NCBI RefSeq assembly: GCF_039536205.1
Contig: NZ_BAAAYL010000001.1
Location: 7,345,354-7,409,353 of the forward strand
DNA: 64,000 nucleotides
Reading direction: 5' to 3'
From: Streptomyces sannanensis
Lineage (GTDB): Bacteria > Actinomycetota > Actinomycetes > Streptomycetales > Streptomycetaceae
Shown in pieces: positions 9,403 through 17,557 of the stretch. Every line of letters begins with the position of its first letter. Positions within the stretch are counted from its first letter, which is position 1. The translations under genes were made by a program, and so were the position numbers. The notes beneath the pieces were generated by a model. The model searched no databases and was not told the DNA's origin. It saw only the letters and a program-made list of their open reading frames with translations.

Positions 9403-9579
9403 CTAGTAACCGTGGTGGTCGTGACGGCCATGGTCATGGTCATGGTGGTCATGGTGGTCATGACGGCCATGGTCATGGTGGTCATGGTCGTGATGGTCCT
9501 CGTCGAAGAAACGCTCTTCCGACGAGTCCCAGCCCCAGTCACGATGGTTCGCGGGAATGAGATAACTAAAGATCGCCAT
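9403..9579 (-). CDS. His/Asp-rich microprotein (58 aa), putative metal binder
   Basis: The ATG at 9579 is preceded by AGGAAGGAAG at normal spacing. The N-terminal half is ordinary and looks conserved (MAIFSYLIPANHRDWGWD), then SSEERFFDED leads into a tail made almost only of His and Asp with a few Gly/Arg, ending HHGY. Such tails bind Ni, Zn, Co or Cu. There is no signal peptide. The DNA of the tail is a near-microsatellite of the GGTCATGGT type, so the length may vary between strains. Nickel handling is an appealing idea because a hydrogenase maturation gene lies in the window, but that gene is 8 kb away. Confidence 0.6.
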   Translation of the reverse strand: MAIFSYLIPANHRDWGWDSSEERFFDEDHHDHDHHDHGRHDHHDHHDHDHGRHDHHGY

Positions 9580-9716
9580 GAGCTTCCTTCCTGAAAATAC
9601 TTTCAGTCGGGATACGTCCCAGAACGGCCGGTGGATGGCGTTCCCGGAAAATTTCTCGCCCAGTGTCCATGACAAGGTGGTGGCGGGCGGGCAGAGAAGG
9701 GGAGAAGAGTGATCTC

Positions 9717-10487
9717 ATGATCGACGCCTACCTCCGCCGCATCGGCGCCACCCGGCCCGAACGGCCCACCGCGGACGTCCTGCGTGAGCTGCAGCTGTGC
9801 CACTTGATGAGCGTGCCCTTCGAGAACCTGTCCATCCACCTCGGCGAGGACATCGTGCTCGATGAGACATTGCTGGTCGAGAAAGTCGTGGACAGAGGGC
9901 GCGGGGGCTTCTGTTACGAACTCAACGGGGCGTTCGCCGCGCTGCTGCGGGCCGTCGGATTCCGGGTGGAGCTGCTCCAGGCGCGGGCGTCCGGACGGGA
10001 CGGCCGGCCCGGCATTCCCTACGACCATCTGGCGCTGCGCGTCCGTACGGCCGATTCGGCCCGGTCGTGGCTCGTCGACGTCGGGTTCGGCGACCACAGC
10101 CATCACCCGTTGGCCCTCGACGGGCGGGGCGAGCAGCGTGACCCGGCCGGCATGTTCCAGGTCGTCGAAACCGAGGGCGGGGACCTCGAGGTACTCAGAG
10201 ACGGCAAGCCGCAGTACCGGCTTGAGACACGGACGCGAGAGCTGGCGGACTTCGAGTCCGGAGCCTGGTGGCACCGTACGTCGCCCGCCTCGCACTTCAC
10301 CCGGTCCCTGGTCTGCTCCCGGCTGACCCCCCGCGGCCGGGTGACGCTGAGCGGACGCACACTGATCACCACGGTGGCCGGCGTACGCCAGGAACAGCAC
10401 CTGGAAACCGACGCCGAAGTCCTCGCCACCTACCGGGAGCACTTCGATCTGGTACTGGCCCGGGTGCCGGAGGTTCGTACCGCATGA
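9717..10487 (+). CDS. nat: Arylamine N-acetyltransferase
   Basis: An acetyl-CoA-dependent arylamine N-acetyltransferase of 256 residues. The Cys-His-Asp triad is complete: Cys66 in RGGFCYELN, His104 in YDHLALRV and Asp121 in LVDVGFGD. The N-terminal helical bundle (MSVPFENLSIHLGE) is typical. The start at 9717 was chosen because MIDAYLRRIG matches the family start and GGAGAAGAG lies in front of it. Roles of the family include detoxification of aromatic amines and amide formation in ansamycin-type biosynthesis; nothing nearby suggests the latter. Confidence 0.92.
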   Translation: MIDAYLRRIGATRPERPTADVLRELQLCHLMSVPFENLSIHLGEDIVLDETLLVEKVVDRGRGGFCYELNGAFAALLRAVGFRVELLQARASGRDGRPGIPYDHLALRVRTADSARSWLVDVGFGDHSHHPLALDGRGEQRDPAGMFQVVETEGGDLEVLRDGKPQYRLETRTRELADFESGAWWHRTSPASHFTRSLVCSRLTPRGRVTLSGRTLITTVAGVRQEQHLETDAEVLATYREHFDLVLARVPEVRTA

Positions 10488-10515
10488 GAGACCGACGTCC
10501 CTCGCGGTGACTCCG

Positions 10516-10734
10516 TCAGGGATTCCATTTGTACTTGCCGCCGCCGACCCATCTCACCCACGCCGGATCGTCGAGGTCGATGTTCTGCAGTCCTTCCCTA
10601 TGCGCCATCTTGATCACGTCCAGCAAGTCGTGGGCGGCCCCCACCGTGATCCCGTTGATCTGGACCAGGCGGAAGGGCCGATCGCCCGGTGTGACTCCGA
10701 GGACGACGATCGGTGTCCGTGCTGCGTCGGTCAT
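10516..10734 (-). CDS. Small hypothetical protein (72 aa)
   Basis: A short, soluble and compositionally normal protein beginning MTDAARTPIVVLGV and ending with a Trp/Gly-rich tail (WVRWVGGGKYKWNP). I do not recognise the family. The ATG at 10734 is chosen over the Met at 10932 because the upstream extension is Arg/Pro-rich shadow-like sequence. The start lies 182 bp from the divergent gene at 10917, and the stop is 28 bp from the convergent NAT gene. Confidence 0.5.
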   Translation of the reverse strand: MTDAARTPIVVLGVTPGDRPFRLVQINGITVGAAHDLLDVIKMAHREGLQNIDLDDPAWVRWVGGGKYKWNP

Positions 10735-10916
10735 GCTTCCAGCGTGTGCCGGCGGCGCGACCGGTGCACATCGGCGACACGGGGCTCCGGCAGTATCCCG
10801 GCGGACACCTTCGGGCCGCCGCGTATGCTCGCGGCGGGCTTCGTGGACCAGCGGAAGGGGACGGAGTCCGAGCCACCGGACCGCGCCCGCCACGCCCGGA
10901 GCTCGAGGAGAAACGT

Positions 10917-11378
10917 ATGCCCCGCCAACCACCTCTGGAAGAAGCCCTTGCCTCCCTGCGGGACGAGCTGCAGAGCGGTCAATGCTCGATCATCGGCCTG
11001 ACCACCTGGGAGGCCTGGCCGGCCTTCCTGAGTTTCGGACGCCGACGTTTCGACACGCCACCCATCCCCGAAGCCGACGGGCTGCTCCTCCAGTACGGCA
11101 CGTACTCCTTCGACGGGCCGCCGATGTTCACCCTGGGCCTCACCCGGCAGTTCGCCGTCTCCGATGACGGTGGCGAGCACGACCACCACGTACAAGTCCA
11201 ATGCGAACTTCTCTACGCGCCCGACAGTGTCCTTCGCGCTCTCGGAACCTTCAACTCCTGGTTCTTCCACGACACCGGCGACGACCTCGGCCAATGGGCC
11301 GAGATGCTGAGCGATCGCCTGGAGCCGCTCCACCGACGCAAGCCCGTCGAGATCAACCTCTACGAGGAGCTGGTGTAG
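10917..11378 (+). CDS. Hypothetical protein (153 aa)
   Basis: A soluble acidic protein with a convincing start (GAGGAG followed by AAACGT and ATG). It is rich in aromatic residues (TTWEAWPAFLSFG, FNSWFFHDTGDDL), has no signal peptide or membrane segment and no motif I can assign. Codon use is normal, so it is likely a real gene. It is the last intact gene before a decayed hydrolase on the opposite strand, whose end it overlaps. Confidence 0.6.
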   Translation: MPRQPPLEEALASLRDELQSGQCSIIGLTTWEAWPAFLSFGRRRFDTPPIPEADGLLLQYGTYSFDGPPMFTLGLTRQFAVSDDGGEHDHHVQVQCELLYAPDSVLRALGTFNSWFFHDTGDDLGQWAEMLSDRLEPLHRRKPVEINLYEELV

Positions 11379-11864
11379 CGGCCGTGCTCTTCGAGGAAGC
11401 CCAGGACGAGGGAACCGGCGGTGACACGGAATTCCTCGAAGCAGGCGTGCCGCGCGCCAGGGCTCAGCCGCAGCCGGGCACCCCGGATACGGTCTGTGAG
11501 CAGGGCGGCGTTCGCCGCGGGATCGAGGAGGTGTCGCCGTGCACTACCAGCGTGGGTACGCAGATGTCGGGCAGTACATTCCACGCGTCGTGCTGATTGC
11601 CGGCGGGCAGGGTGCCGGCTCTGGGCGTAGGCCGGCACGGCGGGGTCAGCGAGCGTGTTGTAGGGGCCGGAGTGGGTTGCCAACCAGGCCGGGGAGTACA
11701 TCATTTCGAGCAGGGCCTGCCTGGCGGCGGGCTCTGGCCTGGCCACAGATGTGATCCCACCAGTGGTGGGTGCTCGCCTGGCCCGCCAGAAGGACCAGTG
11801 GGGTGCCGTCGCCCTGGGTCTGGCAGGCGATACGGGTCTCGGCCGTGCTCCTGATGTGTGGCAC
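11360..11864 (-). pseudogene. Alpha/beta hydrolase pseudogene with internal deletion
   Basis: The N-terminus of an alpha/beta hydrolase (MPHIRSTAETRIACQTQGDG, LVLLAGQASTHHWWDHI) runs into the C-terminal half (LLEMMYSPAWLATHSGPYNT, LLDPAANAALLTDRI, ARHACFEEF) with the central part, including the nucleophile elbow, missing. The two halves are in different frames, and the C-terminal half is itself shifted once around 11570. The gene cannot yield an active enzyme. It converges on and overlaps the 153-residue hypothetical gene. Confidence 0.75.
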
Positions 11865-11968
11865 AACGCGTGTCCCTTCGGATCGGGTCGGTGCGACGAC
11901 TATGCGTACGTCTCGGCGGAGGCAAAACCCAGTTGCTCTGTCCGAAGGCCGCTGACAGGGTCTCGGCC

Positions 11969-12805
11969 ATGCCTACCTTCTCCGCGCATGACGGAACCAA
12001 GCTCGCCTACCACGTGTTCGGAGAGGGCCGGCCGCTGGTCTGCCTGCCAGGGGGGCCGACGGACTCCGCATACCTCGGCGACCTCGGCGGCCTTTCCGCG
12101 CACCGGCAGCTGATCAGGCTGGATCTCCGGGGCACCGGCCAGTCCGCTGCACCGGAGGACGCTGCCTCCTACCGCTGCGACCGACTCGTTGATGACGTGG
12201 AGGCCCTGCGCGAGCACCTCGGCCTGGATCGGATGGACCTGCTGGCGCATTGCGCCGGCGCGAACCTGGCCGCGCTGTACGTGGGCCGCCATCCGGAACA
12301 TGTCAGCAAGCTCGCACTGATCACGCCGAGTGTCAGGGCCGTCGACGCCACGATCACAGGAGACCTCCGGCGCGAGACCGCGCAGCTCCGCCGGGACGAG
12401 CCGTGGTTTCCGGAGGCGTACGCGGCCTTGGAGGCGATCCTGGCGGGCAAGGCCACCGCCGACAGTTGGCGGGCCATCGCGCCGTTTTCCTACGGCCGTT
12501 GGGACGAGGCGGCTCAGGCCCATCACGCTGCTGACGAAGAGCGGAAGAACATCGAGGTCGTGGCTGCCTTCGGCGCCGAAGGCGCCTTCGACCCGGACGC
12601 CACCCGCACCGCGCTCGCCCGGTTCGCACCGCCGGTGCTACTGCTGGCCGGGGAGACGGACCTGGGAGCCCCTCCTCGCGCTATGGCCGAGTTCACCGAG
12701 CTGTTTCCGAACGCCAGGCTCGTCATTCGGCCCGGAGCCGGACACTTCCCGTGGCTCGACGACGCTGACGGCTTCGTGGCGACCATCGCGGAGTTCCTGG
12801 GGTGA
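11969..12805 (+). CDS. Alpha/beta hydrolase (proline-iminopeptidase-like) with Cys nucleophile
   Basis: A 278-residue alpha/beta hydrolase with the oxyanion-hole segment CLPGGPTDS, the DLRGTGQS strand-turn typical of proline iminopeptidases and a C-terminal His in GAGHFPWLDD. At the nucleophile elbow the expected Ser is Cys95 (LLAHCAGANL), a one-base change (TGC for AGC). Cys nucleophiles are known in dienelactone hydrolases, but not as a rule here. The change may alter activity or indicate early decay, yet the frame is intact. The start at 11969 matches the family start; a weak RBS is the main doubt. It stands alone. Confidence 0.82.
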   Translation: MPTFSAHDGTKLAYHVFGEGRPLVCLPGGPTDSAYLGDLGGLSAHRQLIRLDLRGTGQSAAPEDAASYRCDRLVDDVEALREHLGLDRMDLLAHCAGANLAALYVGRHPEHVSKLALITPSVRAVDATITGDLRRETAQLRRDEPWFPEAYAALEAILAGKATADSWRAIAPFSYGRWDEAAQAHHAADEERKNIEVVAAFGAEGAFDPDATRTALARFAPPVLLLAGETDLGAPPRAMAEFTELFPNARLVIRPGAGHFPWLDDADGFVATIAEFLG

Positions 12806-12974
12806 GAACTCATCGACATTGACCTTGCTTGGCCCAGTCGCCTGACTCCCAGTCAGGTCATGTCGAATCACCTTGGAACAACGCGCGGCCCAGCCGGCGG
12901 TTCGGCCGGCGCTCGAGCCTGTGTCGCGCTGCCGCGGAGAGGGCGCCGACAGGATCTGCGGGCTCAAGGAAGGG

Positions 12975-13012
12975 GGACGCCCCGGCCGCGTCCTGCCCAG
13001 GCCGGGGCATCC
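12975..13012. terminator. Bidirectional terminator-like hairpin
   Basis: GCCCCGGCC (12979-12987) pairs with GGCCGGGGC (13000-13008), and the stem extends outward with one mismatch. It lies between the convergent hydrolase and rhodanese genes, with a 12-nt loop. Confidence 0.6.
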
Positions 13013-13040
13013 ACATGCCGCATGGGTGGTGGGGTGCGGC

Positions 13041-13613
13041 TCAGGGGGCGATCGCGGAGAGGGTCTCCGTCAGGTCGCGCGCCCCGGTGCGGGGGCGGTT
13101 GTGGGGGAGCCGGCTGATCAGCATGCCCATGGCGCATGTGTTGGTGAGGGCGGAGAAGACGAGGCCCGCGCCGATGGCCGCGGAGAACCAGCGGGCGCCG
13201 GGAACGAGGAGATCTGCCAGCAGTCCGAGCAGCACCAGCGTGCCCGCGGCGAGGCGGACCTGGCGGTCCATGGCCCATACGGCCCGTGCACCACCGGCGG
13301 GTCGGTCGATGCCGAAACCGGCCTGGGCCCAGGCTGTGGTGCCGCCGACGAGGGTGGACGCGGGAATTCCGGCCGTTGCGAGCTGGCCGCATGCGGACGC
13401 CGAGCGGGCGCCGGAAGCGCAGACGACGGCGAAGGTGCTGCCGGCGGCGACGGCTGCGCGCAGCGTGGGCAGGGCGCGCTGCAGCTGGTCGAGGGGGATG
13501 TTGTGTGCGCCGGGAATGTGGCCGGCGGCGTACTCGCCGGGGGAGCGGACATCGATCACGGTCACGCGCTCCATCCGGGTGTGGAGCTGCTCGACGGTCA
13601 GGGAGGCGGTCAT
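13041..13613 (-). CDS. Rhodanese domain fused to DUF2892-type membrane segment
   Basis: A 190-residue sulfurtransferase. The N-terminal rhodanese domain (VTVIDVRSPGEYAAGHIPGA) has the active-site Cys65 in VVCASGARSAS. The C-terminal ~70 residues carry two hydrophobic helices with the DUF2892 pattern (GTLVLLGLLADLLVPG, FSALTNTCAMGMLISRLP), so the enzyme is probably membrane-attached. It is the last gene of the minus-strand operon with the TauE/SafE exporter 50 bp upstream. In related clusters such proteins move sulfane sulfur from persulfides. The upstream CstR-like operators suggest induction by reactive sulfur species. Confidence 0.88.
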   Translation of the reverse strand: MTASLTVEQLHTRMERVTVIDVRSPGEYAAGHIPGAHNIPLDQLQRALPTLRAAVAAGSTFAVVCASGARSASACGQLATAGIPASTLVGGTTAWAQAGFGIDRPAGGARAVWAMDRQVRLAAGTLVLLGLLADLLVPGARWFSAAIGAGLVFSALTNTCAMGMLISRLPHNRPRTGARDLTETLSAIAP

Positions 13614-13663
13614 CAGGGATTCTCTCTTTCTCATCAGGGTGTGTGAGGGGTGCGGCGGCTCGG

Positions 13664-14410
13664 CTAGACGATGACGTCGAGGGCCATGAAGGCGGCCACG
13701 CCGAGGAGCGCGAAGACGAAAGTGCGCTGGAGGACGGGGCCCGAAAGCTTGTGGGCCAAACGCTTGCCGTCGAAGGCGCCGAGGATCGCGGCCCCGGTGA
13801 ACGGGCCGACCACAGCCCAGTCGATGCCCATGTCGCTGCCGAGGCGCGGAATGAGGGCGGCCACCGAGTTGATGCTGATCACCAGCAGGCTGGTGCCGAC
13901 GGCCTCCGCCATCGTCAGGGCGAGGATCGAGATCAGGGCGGGCACGGCGAGGAATCCGCCTCCGACGCCGAGGAGCCCTGTCACTCCCCCGAGGCATGCG
14001 CCGATGCCTGCGGTCTTGATCACGCCGGCCTTCCGGTCTGGGGTCGTGGCCCGCCGGGGCGCGAGCATGCGCCAGGCGGCCAGGCCCGCAAGAACGGCGA
14101 ACGCCATGGTGAGCAGGGTCCCGGGGACATGCGGGGACAGTGCGCCGAAGGCGGCTGCAGTGGGCAGGCCGGCCGCGGCGAACAGCAACCCGGTGCGCCA
14201 CTGGACCCGGCCGCTGCGAGCGTGGGCGAGCAGCCCGGTGAGGGAGGTCGCGGCCACGATCAGCAGGCTCGCCGAGCCGGCGGCGGCAGGGGTGAAGCCG
14301 AGCAGGTAGATCAGAGCGGGTACGGCCAGGATGCCGCCGCCCCCGCCCAGGCCGCCGAGCGCGAGGCCGACGACGGCCCCGGCGATCAGCGCGAGGATCA
14401 CGGCAGTCAT
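13664..14410 (-). CDS. Sulfite exporter TauE/SafE family protein
   Basis: A 248-residue polytopic membrane protein with the duplicated Gly-rich motif of the TauE/SafE family (GLALGGLGGGGGILAVPALI at the start and GVTGLLGVGGGFLAVPALIS in the middle), giving about eight membrane helices. Family members export sulfite, sulfoacetate or related anions; some act in thiosulfate uptake. The start ATG overlaps the stop of the upstream small rhodanese-like ORF (ATGA), indicating translational coupling. The neighbours support export of sulfite or thiosulfate produced by persulfide oxidation. Confidence 0.9.
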   Translation of the reverse strand: MTAVILALIAGAVVGLALGGLGGGGGILAVPALIYLLGFTPAAAGSASLLIVAATSLTGLLAHARSGRVQWRTGLLFAAAGLPTAAAFGALSPHVPGTLLTMAFAVLAGLAAWRMLAPRRATTPDRKAGVIKTAGIGACLGGVTGLLGVGGGFLAVPALISILALTMAEAVGTSLLVISINSVAALIPRLGSDMGIDWAVVGPFTGAAILGAFDGKRLAHKLSGPVLQRTFVFALLGVAAFMALDVIV

Positions 14411-14607
14411 ATGGCCGGGCCGTTCCCGCTGTGCACCGGCAGTCCCTGCGGCGCCCCGGCCGGAATGCCGCGCAGGGGGAGTGACTGCTGAGCCTCGTCT
14501 CGTACCTCTCGTACGTCGAGGAGCAACGTCTCGCCCGCAGCGGCGCGAGCGCGGGTGTCGGCAGGGATGGTCTCGGCTGGGCGCATACGGCCGTGTGGCA
14601 TGGCCAT
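14407..14607 (-). CDS. Short rhodanese-like protein, C-terminally truncated
   Basis: A 66-residue ORF whose middle (AAAGETLLLDVREVRDEAQ) matches the first half of a rhodanese domain, but the catalytic Cys region is absent and the tail (LPLRGIPAGAPQGLPV) is not rhodanese-like. The ATG at 14607 has GGAG about 8 nt upstream, and the stop overlaps the exporter start as ATGA. It is either a decayed rhodanese kept for translational coupling or a small leader protein. It is the first gene of the minus-strand operon behind the operators. Confidence 0.5.
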   Translation of the reverse strand: MAMPHGRMRPAETIPADTRARAAAGETLLLDVREVRDEAQQSLPLRGIPAGAPQGLPVHSGNGPAI

Positions 14608-14665
14608 CGGTGGGTCTCCGGGCGGTTGCGTGGGAGGGGGTCGGATGCCGACGACCGGACATCCA

Positions 14666-14681
14666 ATACCCCATGGGGTAT
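14666..14681. promoter_or_regulatory. CstR/CsoR-type operator, copy 1
   Basis: ATACCCCATGGGGTAT is a perfect 16-bp palindrome. It lies 59 bp upstream of the minus-strand start at 14607 and near copies 2 and 3 in sequence, so it likely controls the rhodanese/exporter operon. Confidence 0.8.
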
Positions 14682-14697
14682 CTTCGAGAGTGAGCAT

Positions 14698-14713
14698 ATA
14701 CCCCCCTGGGTAT
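14698..14713. promoter_or_regulatory. CstR/CsoR-type operator, copy 2
   Basis: ATACCCCCCTGGGTAT keeps the ATACCC and GGGTAT arms of the other two copies. It lies 49 bp upstream of the GTG of the persulfide-dioxygenase-like gene. Copies 1 and 2 start 32 bp apart, about three helical turns, within the divergent promoter region. Confidence 0.8.
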
Positions 14714-14761
14714 TTTTTCGAGCGTGGGCCGCATCAGCCGCCCTCACAACAAGGAGCCCCC

Positions 14762-16147
14762 GTGTACTTCGCTCAGCACTACCTCGACTGCCTTTCCCAG
14801 GCCTCCTACCTGATCGCCGACGAGTCCACCGGCCGAGCGGTGGTCGTCGACCCGCGCCGGGACGTCGACGAGTACCTGGCCGACGCACAGGCCCGCGGCT
14901 TCACCATCGAGGGAGTCATCAACACCCACTTCCACGCCGACTTCCTCGCCGGCCACCTGGAACTCGCCGCCCGCACCGGCGCCTGGATCGGCTACGGCCG
15001 GCACGCCCGCACCGAGTACCCGGTCCGCCACCTCGCCGAGGGTGAACGGATCAGCCTGGGCGAAGTCACCCTGGAGATCACGGAGACACCCGGCCACACG
15101 CCGGAGTCGATCGGTGTCCTGGTCCGCGAGCACGCCGACGACACGGTCCCGTACGGCGTGCTGACCGGCGACGCCCTCTTCATCGGCGACGTCGGCCGCC
15201 CCGACCTGCTGGCATCCGTCGGCGTCAGCGCCGACGAACTCGGCCGCATGCTCTACGACAGCGTGCACAACAAGCTGATGGCCCTGCCGGACGAGGTGCG
15301 CGTCTTCCCCGCCCACGGGGCCGGGTCCGCCTGCGGCAAGAACCTGTCCACCGAACGCCACTCCACCATCGGTGAACAGCGCGCCACCAACTACGCCTGC
15401 GCCCCGATGGGCGAAGAGGAGTTCGTCGCCCTCGTCACCGAAGGCCAGTCCGCGGCGCCCGGTTACTTCAGCTACGACGCCGACCTCAACCGCAAGATGC
15501 ACGCACTGTTCGACCCGGCCGACGCCGCCCGGGCCCTCACCCGCGAGGAGTTCCTCGCGCGCCGGGCCGCCGGAGCTGTCGTCGTCGACGCGCGCGACCC
15601 GCACGAGTTCGCCGCCGGCCACCTGCGAGGGTCACTCAACATCCCCGCCGACGGACGGTTCGCCGAACAGGCCGGCACCGTGCTGGCCCCCGACCGGGAA
15701 GTCCTCGTCATCGCACCCGAGGGACGCGAAGCAGAGACGGTCACCCGCCTTGCCCGCATCGGCTTCGATCGCACGGCCGGATACCTCCCCGAGCCCGAGG
15801 ACACCTTCCGCGCGGCCGCCGACCAGGTCACCCCTGCCCCCCGCCGGACCGTCGCCGACCTCCGGCACACCCTCGCGACGGAACACCCGCCGCTCGTGAT
15901 CGACGTGCGCGCAGGCGCCGAACGCGACCAGGGCCACATCCCCGGCTCCCTGCACATCTCCCTGCCCGAACTGCCTTACCGCCTTGCGGAAGTACCGGCC
16001 GACCGCGCCCTCGTCGTCCACTGCGCCGGCGGCCACCGCTCCTCCATCGCCGCGAGTCTCCTGCGTCACCACGGCTACTCCGCCACTTCCGATCTTCTCG
16101 GCGGATACAACGCCTGGCACACCGCCCACCAGCGCGAACAGGCATAA
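14762..16147 (+). CDS. Metallo-beta-lactamase fold / tandem rhodanese fusion (persulfide dioxygenase-like, CstB/BlhR type)
   Basis: A 461-residue fusion. Residues 1-230 are an ETHE1-like metallo-beta-lactamase domain with THFHAD (55-60), His112 (TPGHTPES), Asp137 (LTGDALFIGDVGRPDLL) and His185 (FPAHGAGSACGKN). Two rhodanese domains follow: the first (265-355) lacks a catalytic Cys (VLVIAPEGREAE) and the second (360-455) has Cys421 in VVHCAGGHRSS. Proteins of this type oxidise persulfides to sulfite or make thiosulfate. The GTG at 14762 is preceded by AAGGAG; the ORF's upstream ATG lies before the operator. It is followed by the CstR-like repressor gene. Confidence 0.92.
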   Translation: MYFAQHYLDCLSQASYLIADESTGRAVVVDPRRDVDEYLADAQARGFTIEGVINTHFHADFLAGHLELAARTGAWIGYGRHARTEYPVRHLAEGERISLGEVTLEITETPGHTPESIGVLVREHADDTVPYGVLTGDALFIGDVGRPDLLASVGVSADELGRMLYDSVHNKLMALPDEVRVFPAHGAGSACGKNLSTERHSTIGEQRATNYACAPMGEEEFVALVTEGQSAAPGYFSYDADLNRKMHALFDPADAARALTREEFLARRAAGAVVVDARDPHEFAAGHLRGSLNIPADGRFAEQAGTVLAPDREVLVIAPEGREAETVTRLARIGFDRTAGYLPEPEDTFRAAADQVTPAPRRTVADLRHTLATEHPPLVIDVRAGAERDQGHIPGSLHISLPELPYRLAEVPADRALVVHCAGGHRSSIAASLLRHHGYSATSDLLGGYNAWHTAHQREQA

Positions 16148-16205
16148 CGGTCACACCTCGGAAAGCCGCCGAGGAGGCAGCCGACGGCGACGCCCAACCC
16201 GTGGT

Positions 16206-16221
16206 ATACCCCCTTGGGTAT
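16206..16221. promoter_or_regulatory. CstR/CsoR-type operator, copy 3
   Basis: ATACCCCCTTGGGTAT, 35 bp upstream of the repressor ATG, matches copies 1 and 2 in both arms. It implies autoregulation by the product of the gene at 16257. Confidence 0.8.
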
Positions 16222-16232
16222 CATGAGCCTGA

Positions 16233-16523
<291 letters not shown>

Positions 16524-16540
16524 CCATCGCAGGGGACACT

Positions 16541-16569
16541 GATGGCCCGCCCCGACCGGGCGGGCCATC
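16541..16569. terminator. Terminator after the CstR-like gene
   Basis: A perfect 12-bp stem (GATGGCCCGCCC and its complement) with a 5-nt loop, 17 bp after the stop codon. It also ends transcription arriving from the convergent FMN-reductase gene. Confidence 0.8.
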
Positions 16570-16606
16570 ACCTGTTTCCGCTGTGCCACGGGCGGCCACC
16601 GTTGGT

Positions 16607-17344
16607 CTATCGGTGCTCGGGGTTCTCGTAGTCGCGGCGGCAACCGGCGTCCCAGGCGGTGCGCTGATTGCCGTAGGCGGGAATGCCGCCGAGGTCCTTG
16701 AGCGCTCGGGCCAGGTGCAGCAGGTTCCAGGTCATGAAGGTGGTGTTGCGGTTGGTGAAGTCGTTCTCGGGGCCGCCGGAGCCGGGGTCGAGGTAGGAGG
16801 GGCCGGGGCCGGCCTCGCCGATCCATCCGGCGTCGGCTTGGGGAGGGATGGTGTAGCCGAGGTGCTGAAGGCTGTAGAGGACGTTCATCGCGCAGTGCTT
16901 GACGCCGTCCTCGTTGCCGGTGATCAGGCAGCCGCCGACCCGGCCGTAATAGGCGTACTGGCCCGCCTTGTTGAGAAGGCTGGAGCAGGCGTAGAGACGT
17001 TCGATGACCTGCTTCATCACGGAGCTGTTGTCGCCCAGCCAGATGGGTCCGGCCAGCACGAGGATGTCTGCGGCCATCACCTGCTCGTACAGCGTCGGCC
17101 AGGCGTCGGTCTGCCAGCCGTGTTCCGTCATGTCCGGCCAGACGCCGGTGGCGATGTCGTGGTCCACGGCCCGCACGACGTCCACGTGGACGCCTTGTGC
17201 GTTCATGATGGCGGTGCTGCGGTCGACGAGTCCCTGGGTGTTGCTCTGCTCCGGGGACCGCTTGAGAGTGCAGTTGATCACCATGGCGCGCAGGTCGTCG
17301 TACCGGGCGGGCGGTGAGCCGGTGGCGGGAGCCGAAGCGGTCAC
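16607..17344 (-). CDS. NADPH-dependent FMN reductase / flavodoxin-fold protein
   Basis: A 245-residue flavodoxin-fold oxidoreductase. The FMN-phosphate loop region is INCTLKRSPEQSNTQGLVDR and a second flavin-contact segment is VLAGPIWLGDNSSVMKQVIER, both typical of NADPH-dependent FMN reductases. The C-terminal part (GPSYLDPGSGGPENDFTNRN) is found in actinobacterial members. The GTG at 17344 was chosen because AGGAGG lies 5 nt in front; the longer open frame reaching 19570 is a shadow of the acetolactate synthase-like gene. It is divergent from that gene. Confidence 0.85.
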   Translation of the reverse strand: MTASAPATGSPPARYDDLRAMVINCTLKRSPEQSNTQGLVDRSTAIMNAQGVHVDVVRAVDHDIATGVWPDMTEHGWQTDAWPTLYEQVMAADILVLAGPIWLGDNSSVMKQVIERLYACSSLLNKAGQYAYYGRVGGCLITGNEDGVKHCAMNVLYSLQHLGYTIPPQADAGWIGEAGPGPSYLDPGSGGPENDFTNRNTTFMTWNLLHLARALKDLGGIPAYGNQRTAWDAGCRRDYENPEHR

Positions 17345-17557
17345 ACGGTCCTCCTGGAGCCCTGCCACCGTTCGGTCCACGGCGGCGCAACGGGTCCATC
17401 GTGCGATCCGGCCGCGCCTTCTGCCACACCAGCACATCCGAACGGGCGCCGTGCCGCCGGAGCGTGTGAGGCCGATCGGCACGGGGGACGGGCGGGCTCT
17501 CGCCCGCTCGGCCGATGATGGGTGGCCGGTGCGGCACGGCCTGCCTAAGTTCGGCCC

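Noticed and set aside
9420..9490. Short tandem repeats considered as a CRISPR or satellite array
   Set aside because: The units are 3-9 bp codon-level repeats within the His-rich reading frame, without spacers.
9310..9594. Plus-strand ORF rich in Val/Met repeats over the His-rich gene
   Set aside because: It is the complement of the His/Asp codons and lacks a suitable start signal; the minus-strand frame has the good ribosome site.
13041..14888. 615-residue minus-strand open frame covering the sulfur operon
   Set aside because: Its C-terminal 190 residues are the rhodanese gene; the upstream part is out of frame with the TauE/SafE gene and is Arg/Pro-rich.
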